Source: JANOZM01 sp031429355 (lineage in GTDB: Bacteria; Pseudomonadota; Gammaproteobacteria; Burkholderiales; Burkholderiaceae_E). Taken from it: 64,000 nt of DNA. How positions within the stretch are numbered: the first letter of the stretch is position 1; each line of letters opens with the position of its first letter. Positions 25,179-34,418 of this stretch are shown piece after piece. Under the pieces are notes generated by a model. The model saw nothing but the letters and a program-made list of their open reading frames with translations. It did no database searches and was not told where the DNA came from. The stretch is from positions 434,001 through 498,000 of the forward strand of contig JANOZM010000016.1 in the NCBI GenBank assembly GCA_031429355.1. The letters are read 5' to 3'. Both the position numbers and the translations under genes were made by a program.

Positions 25179-25838
25179 ATGCGCATTTTACTGCTTGAAG
25201 ATGATGAGCCTTTAGGTAAAGCTTTAGTAGCTGCAATAACCCAAAATAGCTTTCAAGCTGTTTGGGTTAGAAGAGTTGTTGACGCTCTTGCATTACTAGA
25301 AACAGACATGTTTAGTATCGCGTTATTGGATATCGGTTTACCCGATGGCTCTGGTCTCGATGTATTACGGTCAATTCGTTTGAGCGAAAAAAAGATCCCT
25401 GTAATTATGCTAACAGCGCGAGACGGATTGCAAGATCGGATAGATGGATTGGATCTCGGCGCTGACGACTATTTAGCCAAACCATTTGCAGTACCAGAAC
25501 TTCTTTCGCGGATTCGCGCTGTTATTCGCCGTACCGCTGGTTTTGCCGATTCGATCTGGCGTGTGGGGACCCTATCAGTAGATGTTGCTCGACATAGCGC
25601 AACGATTGCCGGGTTGCCACTTGATCTGTCTTTGCGAGAATACACATTACTTGTAGAACTCGTACGCAATGCGGGTGTTTACGTTACGCGTAGTCGGCTT
25701 GAAGCCGTCATGTTTGGAATTAACCAACTTGAGGGGAATTCACTGGAAGTACATATTCACAATTTGCGAAAAAAACTAACTGACGTTCGTATTCGAACCA
25801 TCCGTGGTGTTGGATATCAATTGGAGGTCACTCCATGA
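25179..25838 (+). CDS. OmpR-family response regulator, QseB/PmrA-like
   Basis: A 219-residue DNA-binding response regulator. The receiver domain has the acidic pair at the start (LLEDDE), the phospho-acceptor D51 (ALLDIGLPDG) and the lysine in LAKPF; the winged-helix domain (about 128-217) has DLSLREYTLL and VHIHNLRKKL...IRTIRGVGY. The last base-pairs overlap the sensor gene start (ATGA), so both are translated together. A TTG-ATG pair stands at 25176/25179 and the ATG was chosen. Confidence 0.93.
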   Translation: MRILLLEDDEPLGKALVAAITQNSFQAVWVRRVVDALALLETDMFSIALLDIGLPDGSGLDVLRSIRLSEKKIPVIMLTARDGLQDRIDGLDLGADDYLAKPFAVPELLSRIRAVIRRTAGFADSIWRVGTLSVDVARHSATIAGLPLDLSLREYTLLVELVRNAGVYVTRSRLEAVMFGINQLEGNSLEVHIHNLRKKLTDVRIRTIRGVGYQLEVTP

Positions 25839-27250
25839 AAAATTCAATTTTAAACGTTTGTAAAAAATCAATTCTTCGCAGGAACTTTTTCGCTCACTTA
25901 CTGGTGTTGCTTTTATTTTGTTTGCTGATAATTGGAAACATTTTTTGGCGAACAGAACGCAGCGTTACAGGAGAACACGACCGACTTTTACAAATCAATG
26001 CGGAATCGTTTTTGAGTCTTTCGAAAGTCCTTAATCGAGAGGCGACTCCGACTGACTTTGAAGTTGCGTTCAAAATGTTTGAAAACAATCTTCAAGCTCA
26101 ATTCAAAAACCAAACGGGGCAAAGTGAGAGTCTGTTCCTTCTTGCAATTAGAATCACTGATCGAAAGGGAATTTTAATCTTTCAAAATGCGGAGGGGAAA
26201 AACTTTCCGTTTGAGTCGAGTAGACTAAACTTTTACAGTACAAAAGTAAACGAAAAAGATTGGCGAGTTTTTAATGCAAAGACACACTACTCACCCTATG
26301 TTATTGAAATAGCAGAGCTACGAGAACTTGCGAACGACTCTATGTATGTAGTCGTTCGGGACTATCTTGTTATACCGCTGACTTGGTTTTTACCGTTAGC
26401 GGCATTAATCACCTGGTTTACCTCAATGCAGGGGCTTGCCCCTTTGCGAGACTTAGCATCAACAATATCAAAACGAAACTCGAATGATATGAATCCGCTG
26501 CAACTTGAAATGAACTATATTGAATTTCAACCAGTGGTCAATGAAATTAATGGTTTGTTGGAAAAACTCGAGGCAACTTTAGCCCGAGAAAGGGCCTTTT
26601 TAGCAGACGCCGCTCATGAATTAAGAACGCCCTTGGCTGTAATTCAAGCGCAAGTTCATGTTATGCAAAATGCTGCTACCGCAATTGAACGTAAACAAGC
26701 CTCTGATGAACTAACAACTGGGGTTGAACGAACCGCGGCTTTAATTCGCAAGCTGTTAATTTCGGCACGATTAAGTACGCAAGACTTTGCTCCGAATTTT
26801 GTTCAAACAGATTTAGTTGCTTTAATTCAAGAGCGGATAACAACGTTCGCAGTTCTTGCAGAACAAAGGCAATTAGAAATGGAACTTAGTTCACCCAATC
26901 AGTGCAAGGTTCTACTAGACCGAGACTCTTTTCTCTCCGCCATCGATAACGTTATTGACAACGCAATCAATTATTCACCGGCAGGTGGCAACATTACGAT
27001 TCAAATTCACCCTGATGAAAACAAGCAGGTAAATATTTGTGTTATTGATCAAGGCTTGGGTGTGCCAGAAGCATTGCGTAAGCGAGTATTTGAAAGATTT
27101 TTTAGAATCCACGGCACCAAGCAACTTGGTAGTGGTTTAGGCTTAGCCATTGTTGATCGAGTAATGGTGTTGCATCGAGGCCAGGTCACGCTCTTAGGCG
27201 GACCAAACAACGTTGGGCTATGCGTGAAGCTTTCGCTACCGACAGTTTGA
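25835..27250 (+). CDS. Sensor histidine kinase, QseC-like
   Basis: A 471-residue membrane sensor with two membrane segments (about 20-37 and 178-198) that enclose a periplasmic domain of about 140 residues, a short HAMP linker, then HisKA with FLADAAHELRTPLA (H261) and an HATPase domain with DNVIDNAINYSP, DQGLGVP and GSGLGLAIV. The H-box AFLADAAHELRTPLA is typical of the QseC/PmrB group. It pairs with the upstream regulator. The signal is unknown, and the MipA neighbour suggests an envelope, metal or cationic compound stimulus. Confidence 0.93.
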   Translation: MKNSILNVCKKSILRRNFFAHLLVLLLFCLLIIGNIFWRTERSVTGEHDRLLQINAESFLSLSKVLNREATPTDFEVAFKMFENNLQAQFKNQTGQSESLFLLAIRITDRKGILIFQNAEGKNFPFESSRLNFYSTKVNEKDWRVFNAKTHYSPYVIEIAELRELANDSMYVVVRDYLVIPLTWFLPLAALITWFTSMQGLAPLRDLASTISKRNSNDMNPLQLEMNYIEFQPVVNEINGLLEKLEATLARERAFLADAAHELRTPLAVIQAQVHVMQNAATAIERKQASDELTTGVERTAALIRKLLISARLSTQDFAPNFVQTDLVALIQERITTFAVLAEQRQLEMELSSPNQCKVLLDRDSFLSAIDNVIDNAINYSPAGGNITIQIHPDENKQVNICVIDQGLGVPEALRKRVFERFFRIHGTKQLGSGLGLAIVDRVMVLHRGQVTLLGGPNNVGLCVKLSLPTV

Positions 27251-27301
27251 CTGTTGACCTAGTTTTGGCCCGAGTTCAATCTATTAAAAAAGCTTCGCAA
27301 A

Positions 27302-27721
27302 TTAGTTAATGCGGTTGTATGTTTGGGTTTCACAAAAAACTAAAAACGCACAACCTTTGAAATCCACGACGTCTTTTGATTTGGCCTTAATGACCGCGCT
27401 TATCTCGTCCTTGCCATCTAAGAATTTTCCACGCCAGCCGCCTTTTGCATCGCGGCGAATTTCTTTAACCACTACGGATCCCAAAGCGCTTGTTTCACCT
27501 GGCTGAAGTACCTCATTAACGATAGTTGCGCATAAATCGGCGGAATCTTTACAAGGCGCGATATTGACGGTAACGGACTGGTCTGAAAGCCGCCATTTAC
27601 CTAGCAGCGAAATTTCATCTTTTGCGAATGTGGGTGTAACAACGAACATCCAAGAAAAAAGAACTAGGCTAAAAGCAAAATTATTTCGGTGTGCGTATGC
27701 GTTTCGACAAAAAATCTTCAT
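27302..27721 (-). CDS. DUF2147 family exported protein
   Basis: A 139-residue protein with a signal peptide (about residues 1-33, ending TFA-KD) and a beta-rich lipocalin-like DUF2147 body that begins LLGKWRLSD, with a conserved Cys pair (CKDSADLC). It is convergent with the kinase gene. A tandem CTTAA box with 11-base period lies 55-71 bases upstream of its start, like that near mipA, so it is a likely target of the same regulator. Confidence 0.8.
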   Translation of the reverse strand: MKIFCRNAYAHRNNFAFSLVLFSWMFVVTPTFAKDEISLLGKWRLSDQSVTVNIAPCKDSADLCATIVNEVLQPGETSALGSVVVKEIRRDAKGGWRGKFLDGKDEISAVIKAKSKDVVDFKGCAFLVFCETQTYNRIN

Positions 27722-27775
27722 TTGATGCTCCTAACATTAGAATATTAGATGCTAAAAGACTTTTGAGTTTGAAAC

Positions 27776-27792
27776 CTTAAACTGAGCTTAAG
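27776..27792 (-). promoter_or_regulatory. CTTAA-N6-CTTAA box upstream of the DUF2147 gene
   Basis: CTTAA-ACTGAG-CTTAAG has the same 11-base half-site period as the box upstream of the response regulator. Each half-site is nearly palindromic, so orientation is not decisive. Confidence 0.6.
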
Positions 27793-27810
27793 AGCGGCTC
27801 GCGGCTTACC

Positions 27811-29628
27811 CTAATGCAGTCGCTTATAAATCTCTTGAGCGCGTGCCAACGAAATCCCATCGACAGTTGCTAAGTCTTCAACGCTGGCTGCTCTAACACC
27901 CCTTAAACCACCAAATCGCGTTAGCAATCTTTGTCGTAAAGTTGGGCCGATGCCTTCTATTTCTTCAAGCGCTGAAGTCTGGCGCGTTTTCGCGCGCTTT
28001 GCGCGCATTCCGGTAATGGCGAAACGATGCGCCTCGTCACGGATTTGGGCAACAAGCATTAGCGCAGCTGATTCAAGTCCTAACTCTAAAGGCGCGCGGC
28101 CGTCTGTAAAAATTAAGGTTTCTAGGCCCACCTTTCGTGCTTCACCTTTAGAGACCCCGATTAATACGCTGGTATCTAAACCGAGCTCGTTAAACACCTC
28201 GACTGCGGACGAAATTTGTCCTTTACCACCATCAATAAGAACCACATCAGGCAATTTAGTTTGTCCGGTGGCCACCCCTTCATAGCGACGCATTAAGACT
28301 TGGCGCATCGCAGCGTAATCATCGCCTGGCGTAATATCGTTAATGTTGTAGCGCCGATATTCTTTGTTTTGCATTGCGTGCTTTTGATACACCACACACG
28401 AGGCCTGGGTGGCTTCGCCCATAGTGTGACTAATGTCGAAGCATTCCACGCGCCAAGCCTCTAAGTCGGCTTGACTATCGAGCTGTAAAACATCGCACAA
28501 CGAGCGGGTACGGGCTTTTTGTGAGCCCTCCTCGGCCAGCATTCTAGTAATTGCAATATTGGCGTTTTGCCCCGCCATTTCCAACCAACGACGGCGCGTG
28601 CCTTGCGGTTGTTTAATCCACTGAATGTTATGACCACATTGCCCTTGCAGCAACTCAATCAGTTCTTGGTTAACTGAGTCGGCATTTGCGATTAGTAGTT
28701 TCGGAATGGGCATATCCAAATAGTGTTGCGATAAAAATGCTTCTAAAACTTCTTCGACCGTAGCCTGCTCTGATTGCATCGAAGCGGCTGGAAAGTACGG
28801 CTTATCGCCTAAGTGTCGCCCACCTCGTACCATGGCTAAGTTTACGCAAATACGCCCGCCTTTATTAACAACGGCAATAATGTCGGCATCGGTGTCTTCT
28901 CCGGTATCGACACTTTGTTGCTGCAATACGCGCGAAAGCGCAGTAATTCGGTTTCGATAAACCACTGCCGCCTCAAAATGCAAGGCTTCAGCGCTAGCCA
29001 TCATTTTACTTTGCAAATCGTCTAATACCTCTTGTTGTGCACCACGTAAAAACTTACTGGTTGCCGCAACATCGGCTTGATAATCCGCCTCGGAAATTAG
29101 CTTTACGCACGGCGCACTGCAGCGCGCGATTTGATGCAGTAAACAAGGACGCGAGCGGTTATTAAAAACACTGTCTTCGCAAGAGCGCAGCTTAAAAACT
29201 TTTTGTACTAATTGAATCGTTTCTTTAACGGCCCACGCACTTGGAAATGGGCCGAAGTATTCGCCCCGCTTATCGACACTGCCTCGATAATACGAAACGC
29301 GACCGTACTGATGGGCGGTAATGCGTAAATACGGGTAACTTTTATCATCGCGAAAAACAATGTTAAAACGTGGCCGACCAACTTTAATTAAATTGTTTTC
29401 AAGTAACAAAGCTTCGGCTTCGCTACTAGTTACGGTGGTGTCAATTGAATGCACCATGCTCACCATTAATGCGATTCGTGGTGAGCTAACGGTTTTTAAG
29501 AAATAACTACTAACCCGTTTTTTTAAGTCCTTCGCTTTACCAACGTACAGTAAGTCGCCATCTTTAGCCAGCATGCGATAGACTCCCGGCAAACCGGGTA
29601 AAGCAGCAACATACTCTTTAATATCCAT
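27811..29628 (-). CDS. uvrC: Excinuclease ABC subunit C
   Basis: Makes the dual incisions of nucleotide excision repair. The protein of 605 residues has the GIY-YIG nuclease at the N terminus (GVYRML...LLYVGKAKDLKKR), a UVR segment near residues 200-235, the RNase H-like C-terminal nuclease with FDISHTMG and VVLIDGGKGQ, and the helix-hairpin-helix pair IEGIGPTLRQRLLTRFGG / TVDGISLARAQEIY. In many proteobacteria it is directly followed by pgsA; here other genes intervene. Confidence 0.97.
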   Translation of the reverse strand: MDIKEYVAALPGLPGVYRMLAKDGDLLYVGKAKDLKKRVSSYFLKTVSSPRIALMVSMVHSIDTTVTSSEAEALLLENNLIKVGRPRFNIVFRDDKSYPYLRITAHQYGRVSYYRGSVDKRGEYFGPFPSAWAVKETIQLVQKVFKLRSCEDSVFNNRSRPCLLHQIARCSAPCVKLISEADYQADVAATSKFLRGAQQEVLDDLQSKMMASAEALHFEAAVVYRNRITALSRVLQQQSVDTGEDTDADIIAVVNKGGRICVNLAMVRGGRHLGDKPYFPAASMQSEQATVEEVLEAFLSQHYLDMPIPKLLIANADSVNQELIELLQGQCGHNIQWIKQPQGTRRRWLEMAGQNANIAITRMLAEEGSQKARTRSLCDVLQLDSQADLEAWRVECFDISHTMGEATQASCVVYQKHAMQNKEYRRYNINDITPGDDYAAMRQVLMRRYEGVATGQTKLPDVVLIDGGKGQISSAVEVFNELGLDTSVLIGVSKGEARKVGLETLIFTDGRAPLELGLESAALMLVAQIRDEAHRFAITGMRAKRAKTRQTSALEEIEGIGPTLRQRLLTRFGGLRGVRAASVEDLATVDGISLARAQEIYKRLH

Positions 29629-29662
29629 TAAATTTTAACAATACAGTCTTAACAATGACTTG

Positions 29663-30703
29663 TTAACCAAGCAGCGCGATGTCTTTGCGCGCTTGTTTTA
29701 AACGCGTTTCATCTGGTATTGGTCCCGAAGGCAACAAACTAGTAATTCGACGTGAGGACTCGGCATTTATTTTAAGCGGCAGGGTTAATACTTCTACCGC
29801 CATCGCAGGGGCATTGCACACTAAAATCATGTCGCAACCCGCCTTTAGCGCGGTGTTAGCACGATCTTGTGTTCCACCTACGACGCTCGCTCCTTCCATC
29901 GACAAGTCATCGCTAAAAATGACGCCATCAAATGCAAAGCGTTTTCGCAAAATAGTTTGCAACCAAAATTTAGAAAATCCCGCTGGGTTCTTATCCACTT
30001 TTGTATAAACGACATGTGCAGGCATAACCGCGGCCAACGCGGGTGAACCCAACCAATCATAAGGAGCGGCACAAGTCTTTAAAATGTCTTCAAGTTCGCG
30101 ATCGTCAACGGGTATCTCGTGGTGCGAATCACCACGTACATAGCCATGACCGGGAAAATGTTTGCCACAATTTTTCATGCCTGCGAGCTCGAAACCATGG
30201 TTGATACTTTTAGCTAACAATGTAACGACACGCGCATCGCTATGAAACGCACGATCGCCAATGACTGAGCTTTCGCCATAATCTAGATCGAGTACCGGAG
30301 CGAACGTAAAATCGACTCCGATTTGGCGTAACTCTGCGGCTAAAACTAAGCCCGCCGAGGTTGCAACTCGGGTGGCCAACAAAGCGTCTTTCATCCACAG
30401 TTGGCCTAAAGAACGCATGCTAGGTATTTTAGTAAAGCCTTTTTGAAAGCGCTGCACGCGACCACCTTCGTGATCAACCGCGATGAGTAAACCGGGTGAA
30501 CGTAAAGCATGAATTTGCGCGCACAAAGCAGCTACTTGTTCGCGCGATTTAAAGTTGCGCGCAAACAAAATTACACCACCCACTAACGGGTTGCGAAACC
30601 GCTCGGCTTCGTCTGCACTTAATGTTAGGCCAGCAACATCCAACATAACTGGACCTAGGGGTAGTTGCAATCCGTCGGTAGTACTAGTGTTATTAGAATT
30701 CAT
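29663..30703 (-). CDS. nagZ: Beta-N-acetylhexosaminidase, peptidoglycan recycling
   Basis: GH3 enzyme that removes GlcNAc from muropeptides in the cytoplasm. It has the family start LGPVMLDVAGLTLSADE, the substrate loop GKHFPGHG followed by SHHEIP, and the nucleophile in VIFSDDLSMEG. The ATG at 30703 gives 346 residues; a TTG at 30724 would add seven. It is the last gene of the recO-pdxJ-acpS-nagZ group, which is the usual betaproteobacterial order. Confidence 0.95.
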   Translation of the reverse strand: MNSNNTSTTDGLQLPLGPVMLDVAGLTLSADEAERFRNPLVGGVILFARNFKSREQVAALCAQIHALRSPGLLIAVDHEGGRVQRFQKGFTKIPSMRSLGQLWMKDALLATRVATSAGLVLAAELRQIGVDFTFAPVLDLDYGESSVIGDRAFHSDARVVTLLAKSINHGFELAGMKNCGKHFPGHGYVRGDSHHEIPVDDRELEDILKTCAAPYDWLGSPALAAVMPAHVVYTKVDKNPAGFSKFWLQTILRKRFAFDGVIFSDDLSMEGASVVGGTQDRANTALKAGCDMILVCNAPAMAVEVLTLPLKINAESSRRITSLLPSGPIPDETRLKQARKDIALLG

Positions 30704-30725
30704 AGTATTTTTTATATTCTGCAAT

Positions 30726-31133
30726 TTATGCGCTTGTTTCTACAATTACAAACGCGGTTGCGGTTTCTATTTCGTCACTAATTGAGACGTGCGCTTTCCA
30801 GCCTCGCTCTAGCATGTAATCGTGCATTGCTTTACGCGCAAAAACGATGGGTTGGCCTTTTTCGTTGTTTAGAATTTCAACTGACAGCAAGGTCATTGGA
30901 CCTCGCAAGCCAAAGCCAACGGCTTTACTAAACGCTTCTTTAGCAGCAAAGCGTTTTGCTAAATAACGGACCGCACGGTCTTTACCCGCCGGCACTTTCG
31001 ATAAACGTCGCTCAAACTCTATCAGTTCTTGTGGCCCTAATATGCGGCGTGCAAAACGCGGGCCATAATCTTCAAACAGGTCGGCTATGCGCTTTATCAA
31101 AACAATGTCGGTGCCGATGCCAACAATACTCAT
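30726..31133 (-). CDS. acpS: Holo-[acyl-carrier-protein] synthase
   Basis: Transfers phosphopantetheine from CoA to apo-ACP. The family motifs GIGTDIV at the start and RFAAKEAFSKAVGFG in the middle hold the metal-binding Asp and Glu. Its 135 residues are slightly above the usual 126. It begins two bases after the pdxJ stop. Confidence 0.96.
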   Translation of the reverse strand: MSIVGIGTDIVLIKRIADLFEDYGPRFARRILGPQELIEFERRLSKVPAGKDRAVRYLAKRFAAKEAFSKAVGFGLRGPMTLLSVEILNNEKGQPIVFARKAMHDYMLERGWKAHVSISDEIETATAFVIVETSA

Positions 31134-31135
31134 AA

Positions 31136-31897
31136 CTAGATCCCGCGTGAAGCAAGGGTGGCTTCGCGCATTAAGCGCTTCATTTCACGCACAGCTTCAC
31201 GCAAACCAACAAACACTGCGCGAGAAACAATAGCGTGGCCAATATGAAGTTCTTTGACGCCGGGTAAAGCCGCAATTGGCTGAACATTGTAATAATTTAA
31301 CGCGTGGCCAGCGTTAAACCGCATACCCAAATCCATAACGGCTTGTCCGGCTTTGCGAATTTTTTCAATTTCTTTAAGCACTTTCGGGGCAACTGCATCA
31401 CGGCCTTGATCATAAAAAACATGAGCGTAAGGGCCAGTGTGAATTTCACAAACTTGCACTCCAATGCGTGCGGCGGCTTCAATTTGCCTAAGATCGGTAT
31501 CGATAAATGCACTAACGGATGTACCGCCATCGGCCAATTTTTTTACAATTGTTTTTAGGCGTTTTTCATCGGCCAAAATATTTAAACCACCTTCGGTCGT
31601 CACTTCGTGGCGCCCTTCGGGCACTAGCATCGCCATTTGCGGCTTTAATCGCTTAGCGATGGCAACCATTTCGTTGGTTGCTGCCATTTCAAAATTTAAT
31701 TTAATTTGCGTCATTTCACGCAGGCGACGGACATCGTCGTCTTGAATATGACGACGGTCTTCGCGCAAGTGCACGGTAATACCATCGGCCCCACCTAAAT
31801 GGGCTTCGGCTGCCGCCCAAATGGGATCGGGATCGTAAGTGCGCCGCGCTTGGCGAAGCGTGGCTACGTGATCAATATTTACGCCAAGTTCAATCAT
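31136..31897 (-). CDS. pdxJ: Pyridoxine 5'-phosphate synthase
   Basis: Condenses 1-deoxyxylulose-5-phosphate with 3-amino-2-oxopropyl phosphate to PNP in vitamin B6 synthesis. The motifs LGVNIDHVATLRQAR, GITVHLREDRRHI, NFEMA, EIHTGPYA and LHIGHAIVSRA are all present over 253 residues. The ATG at 31897 was chosen over a TTG one codon upstream. Confidence 0.96.
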   Translation of the reverse strand: MIELGVNIDHVATLRQARRTYDPDPIWAAAEAHLGGADGITVHLREDRRHIQDDDVRRLREMTQIKLNFEMAATNEMVAIAKRLKPQMAMLVPEGRHEVTTEGGLNILADEKRLKTIVKKLADGGTSVSAFIDTDLRQIEAAARIGVQVCEIHTGPYAHVFYDQGRDAVAPKVLKEIEKIRKAGQAVMDLGMRFNAGHALNYYNVQPIAALPGVKELHIGHAIVSRAVFVGLREAVREMKRLMREATLASRGI

Positions 31898-31934
31898 CAA
31901 TTGTCCAATGCACTGTCTAAAAATATTACCGCTG

Positions 31935-32705
31935 CTAAAGCTGCTGCAACTCGCGCAAAATTTTTCGAGTTTTTAGCGGCTTGCCTTCTAAGGGGACGGT
32001 CATGAGCAAACGCATCACCGCTTTTGAGTATTGTATTACGTCATCGGCGGGCGGCAAAAAACCTTGCTTTAACGCTAGGGTTAAGTGGGCAATTTGCTCG
32101 CCATTTAATGCAACGCGTTCTGAATCGGCATAGCCTACTGCAGAATCTCGAAGCGAATGCTGTTGTGAAACAAAACCAACACCGGGTGCTACGTAATACA
32201 AAACATCCGGCGTTATTTTTTTACCTAAGCTATCTTTTTGTAAGTCTGGCGCGTAGCCACAGGCTTGCAGTAAGCGCCACTCGAAGTACCGCAAAGCCCA
32301 CTCCCGATGCAAACTGGTTGTCGCTTGATTTAATCGCTCTAGGGTCTGATAGTAACTAGTAAACACTGTTGGATGCGGGTCTTCTCGATGCAACAATTTA
32401 ACTAGCAGCTCATTTAGATAAAAGCCACAAAACAGACTTTCGCCATCGGGTTGCGCTAGCCCACCTTGCCACTCGGCTTTAGTTAAGGTGCGTAGTTCCG
32501 AATGTCCGGTCCAACTAACTCGTATGGGTTGAAAGCTTAGTTGCAACGCCCGCATTGCTGAATTTGCCCGCTTTGCACCTTTGGCAACTGCCGCAATACG
32601 CCCATGTTGTTCAGTTAATAAATCGACCACTAAGCTGGTTTCGCGCCAAGGGGTTGTATGGAGTACAAAGGCTAATTCGCCATCAATTTTTGCGCGTGCT
32701 ACCAC
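31935..32705 (-). CDS. recO: DNA repair protein RecO
   Basis: RecF-pathway mediator that binds single-stranded DNA and loads RecA. The N-terminal OB fold begins AFVLHTTPWRETSLVVDLLTEQHGRIAAVAKGAKR, which is the family signature, and a helical C-terminal part follows. The start is a GTG at 32705, 16 bases after the era stop. The C terminus lacks the four-Cys zinc site found in some bacterial RecO, as in other proteobacteria. Confidence 0.93.
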   Translation of the reverse strand: MVARAKIDGELAFVLHTTPWRETSLVVDLLTEQHGRIAAVAKGAKRANSAMRALQLSFQPIRVSWTGHSELRTLTKAEWQGGLAQPDGESLFCGFYLNELLVKLLHREDPHPTVFTSYYQTLERLNQATTSLHREWALRYFEWRLLQACGYAPDLQKDSLGKKITPDVLYYVAPGVGFVSQQHSLRDSAVGYADSERVALNGEQIAHLTLALKQGFLPPADDVIQYSKAVMRLLMTVPLEGKPLKTRKILRELQQL

Positions 32706-32721
32706 CGCTGTTTCCTCTGAC

Positions 32722-33630
32722 CTACTCGTAGCCGTAAGCGCGCAACGAAGCCTCGCTATCAGCCCAACCGCTTTTTACTTTAATCCAAACTTCCAAATAC
32801 ACCTTGCAATCAAACATTTTTTCTAAATCAACCCGTGACTCGCTGGCAATGCGTTTAATTTTTGCACCCTCCGCCCCCAAAATCATTGCTTTATGCGCGT
32901 CGCGCTGCACTAGGATTGTGGCGCGTATTTTTTTTAAGCGGCCTTCTTCAACATAGTCTTCAATAACGACAGTTGATGTGTAGGGTAGTTCATCGCCAGT
33001 TAAGCGAAACAATTTTTCACGAATAACCTCGGCGGCTAAAAACTTATCACCACGATCGCTTAACTGATCCGCTTCGTACAGGCGACCGCCCTCGGGAAGG
33101 TACTTGGCTAGCGTTTGCATCAATGCATCAACGCCCTGCCCCTTCTCGCCGCTAATCGGCATCACTTCGCTAAATGCAAACTTTGCGCTAACTGCTGCCG
33201 CCATTTGCATTTGCACCGCTAAGTTTTTATGTTCGTCTACTTTGTTTAAAGCCAAGACAACAGGTTTGTTGGTCGGCAATAAAGTTAACAGCTCATCGTC
33301 GCCTTTGGTCCATTGATGGGTTTCACAGACCAAAACAATAACGTCGGCGTCGGGCAGAACTTGCCTGACGGTACGGTTTAAAACTTTATTCAATGCACCG
33401 GTTTGCTTAGTTTGGTAACCAGGTGTATCGATAAACGCAAACTGAGTACCGTGGGCCTCTTGCAAACCTAAAATTCGATGACGCGTTGTTTGCGGTTTGC
33501 CACTAGTAATACTGACCTTGGCTTTAACTAAACGGTTCAACAATGTAGATTTACCTACGTTGGGACGGCCAATAATGGCGACATAGCCGCTACGCGTTAT
33601 GGGTTGGTCTGGTGTTTCTAAAGTAGTCAT
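32722..33630 (-). CDS. era: GTPase Era
   Basis: Ribosome-assembly GTPase for the 30S subunit. G1 is GRPNVGKST, G3 DTPGYQ, G4 NKVD, and the C-terminal KH domain includes VIEDYVEEG...IRATILVQRDAHKAMILGAEGAKIKRIA. Length 302 is normal. Its ATG overlaps the rnc stop by one base. Confidence 0.97.
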   Translation of the reverse strand: MTTLETPDQPITRSGYVAIIGRPNVGKSTLLNRLVKAKVSITSGKPQTTRHRILGLQEAHGTQFAFIDTPGYQTKQTGALNKVLNRTVRQVLPDADVIVLVCETHQWTKGDDELLTLLPTNKPVVLALNKVDEHKNLAVQMQMAAAVSAKFAFSEVMPISGEKGQGVDALMQTLAKYLPEGGRLYEADQLSDRGDKFLAAEVIREKLFRLTGDELPYTSTVVIEDYVEEGRLKKIRATILVQRDAHKAMILGAEGAKIKRIASESRVDLEKMFDCKVYLEVWIKVKSGWADSEASLRAYGYE

Positions 33631-34415
33631 TAATTTTCAATATCGTTTTTGGCAAAGCCCATCGACATCGAATCGACAAGTGCAGAAGCTTTCATTGCGG
33701 CCGCGCCTGCTTTACGGCTTATTTTTTTACTAGTAGTTGGATTCACTTGGCGAACCAGCTCAAGTGCTTTAGTTGCAGCAGCTTGTTCGGCCGCACGTCG
33801 GCTTGCACCACTACCTAAGGCTTGAACATTTAGTTTTGGCACAGCACATTCAACTTCAAACACTTGGTTGTGCGCGGCGCCATGTGTAGCTACGACCGAG
33901 TAAACCGGCAAAGAAAGTTTTAAGCCCTGCAAGTGTTCTTGCAGCAGCGTTTTGGCGTCTTTACCTAAAGTGTTTGGATCAACATTATCAAGAATTGGGC
34001 CGTATAACCGGGCCACTAATTTGTGGGCAACGTCTGCGCCTTGATCTAAAAACACCGCGCCTAAGAGCGCTTCTAAAGTGTCGGCAAGTATTGATGGGCG
34101 CCGTAAACCGCCGCTTTTTAACTCGCCATCACCTAATTGCAAAAATTGACCAAGCTCAAGCTGCCCAGCGACTTCTACTAATGCTTGCTGTTTAACTAAG
34201 TTCGAACGAACTCGGGACAGATCTCCTTCGGGCAGCTGCGTGTAGCGTTCGAATAAAAGTGCGGCTACCGCAAGGTTAAGCACACTGTCGCCAAGAAACT
34301 CTAGACGTTCGTTATTGTTTTGACTGAAGCTGCGATGCGTTAATGCTTGGCGCAGCAACCTTTCATCCCGGAATCGAACACCGAGTCGATCCTGAATGAG
34401 GGTTAGATCGGCCAT
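33630..34415 (-). CDS. rnc: Ribonuclease III
   Basis: Double-strand RNA endonuclease for rRNA and mRNA processing. The catalytic signature NERLEFLGDSVLNL and the second acidic cluster (DTLEALLGAVFLDQG) are intact; the double-stranded RNA-binding domain follows at about 155-225. The C-terminal tail of about 35 residues is Ala/Lys/Ser-rich and longer than in E. coli (261 against 226 residues), which is common in this order. Confidence 0.97.
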   Translation of the reverse strand: MADLTLIQDRLGVRFRDERLLRQALTHRSFSQNNNERLEFLGDSVLNLAVAALLFERYTQLPEGDLSRVRSNLVKQQALVEVAGQLELGQFLQLGDGELKSGGLRRPSILADTLEALLGAVFLDQGADVAHKLVARLYGPILDNVDPNTLGKDAKTLLQEHLQGLKLSLPVYSVVATHGAAHNQVFEVECAVPKLNVQALGSGASRRAAEQAAATKALELVRQVNPTTSKKISRKAGAAAMKASALVDSMSMGFAKNDIEN

Positions 34416-34418
34416 AAG

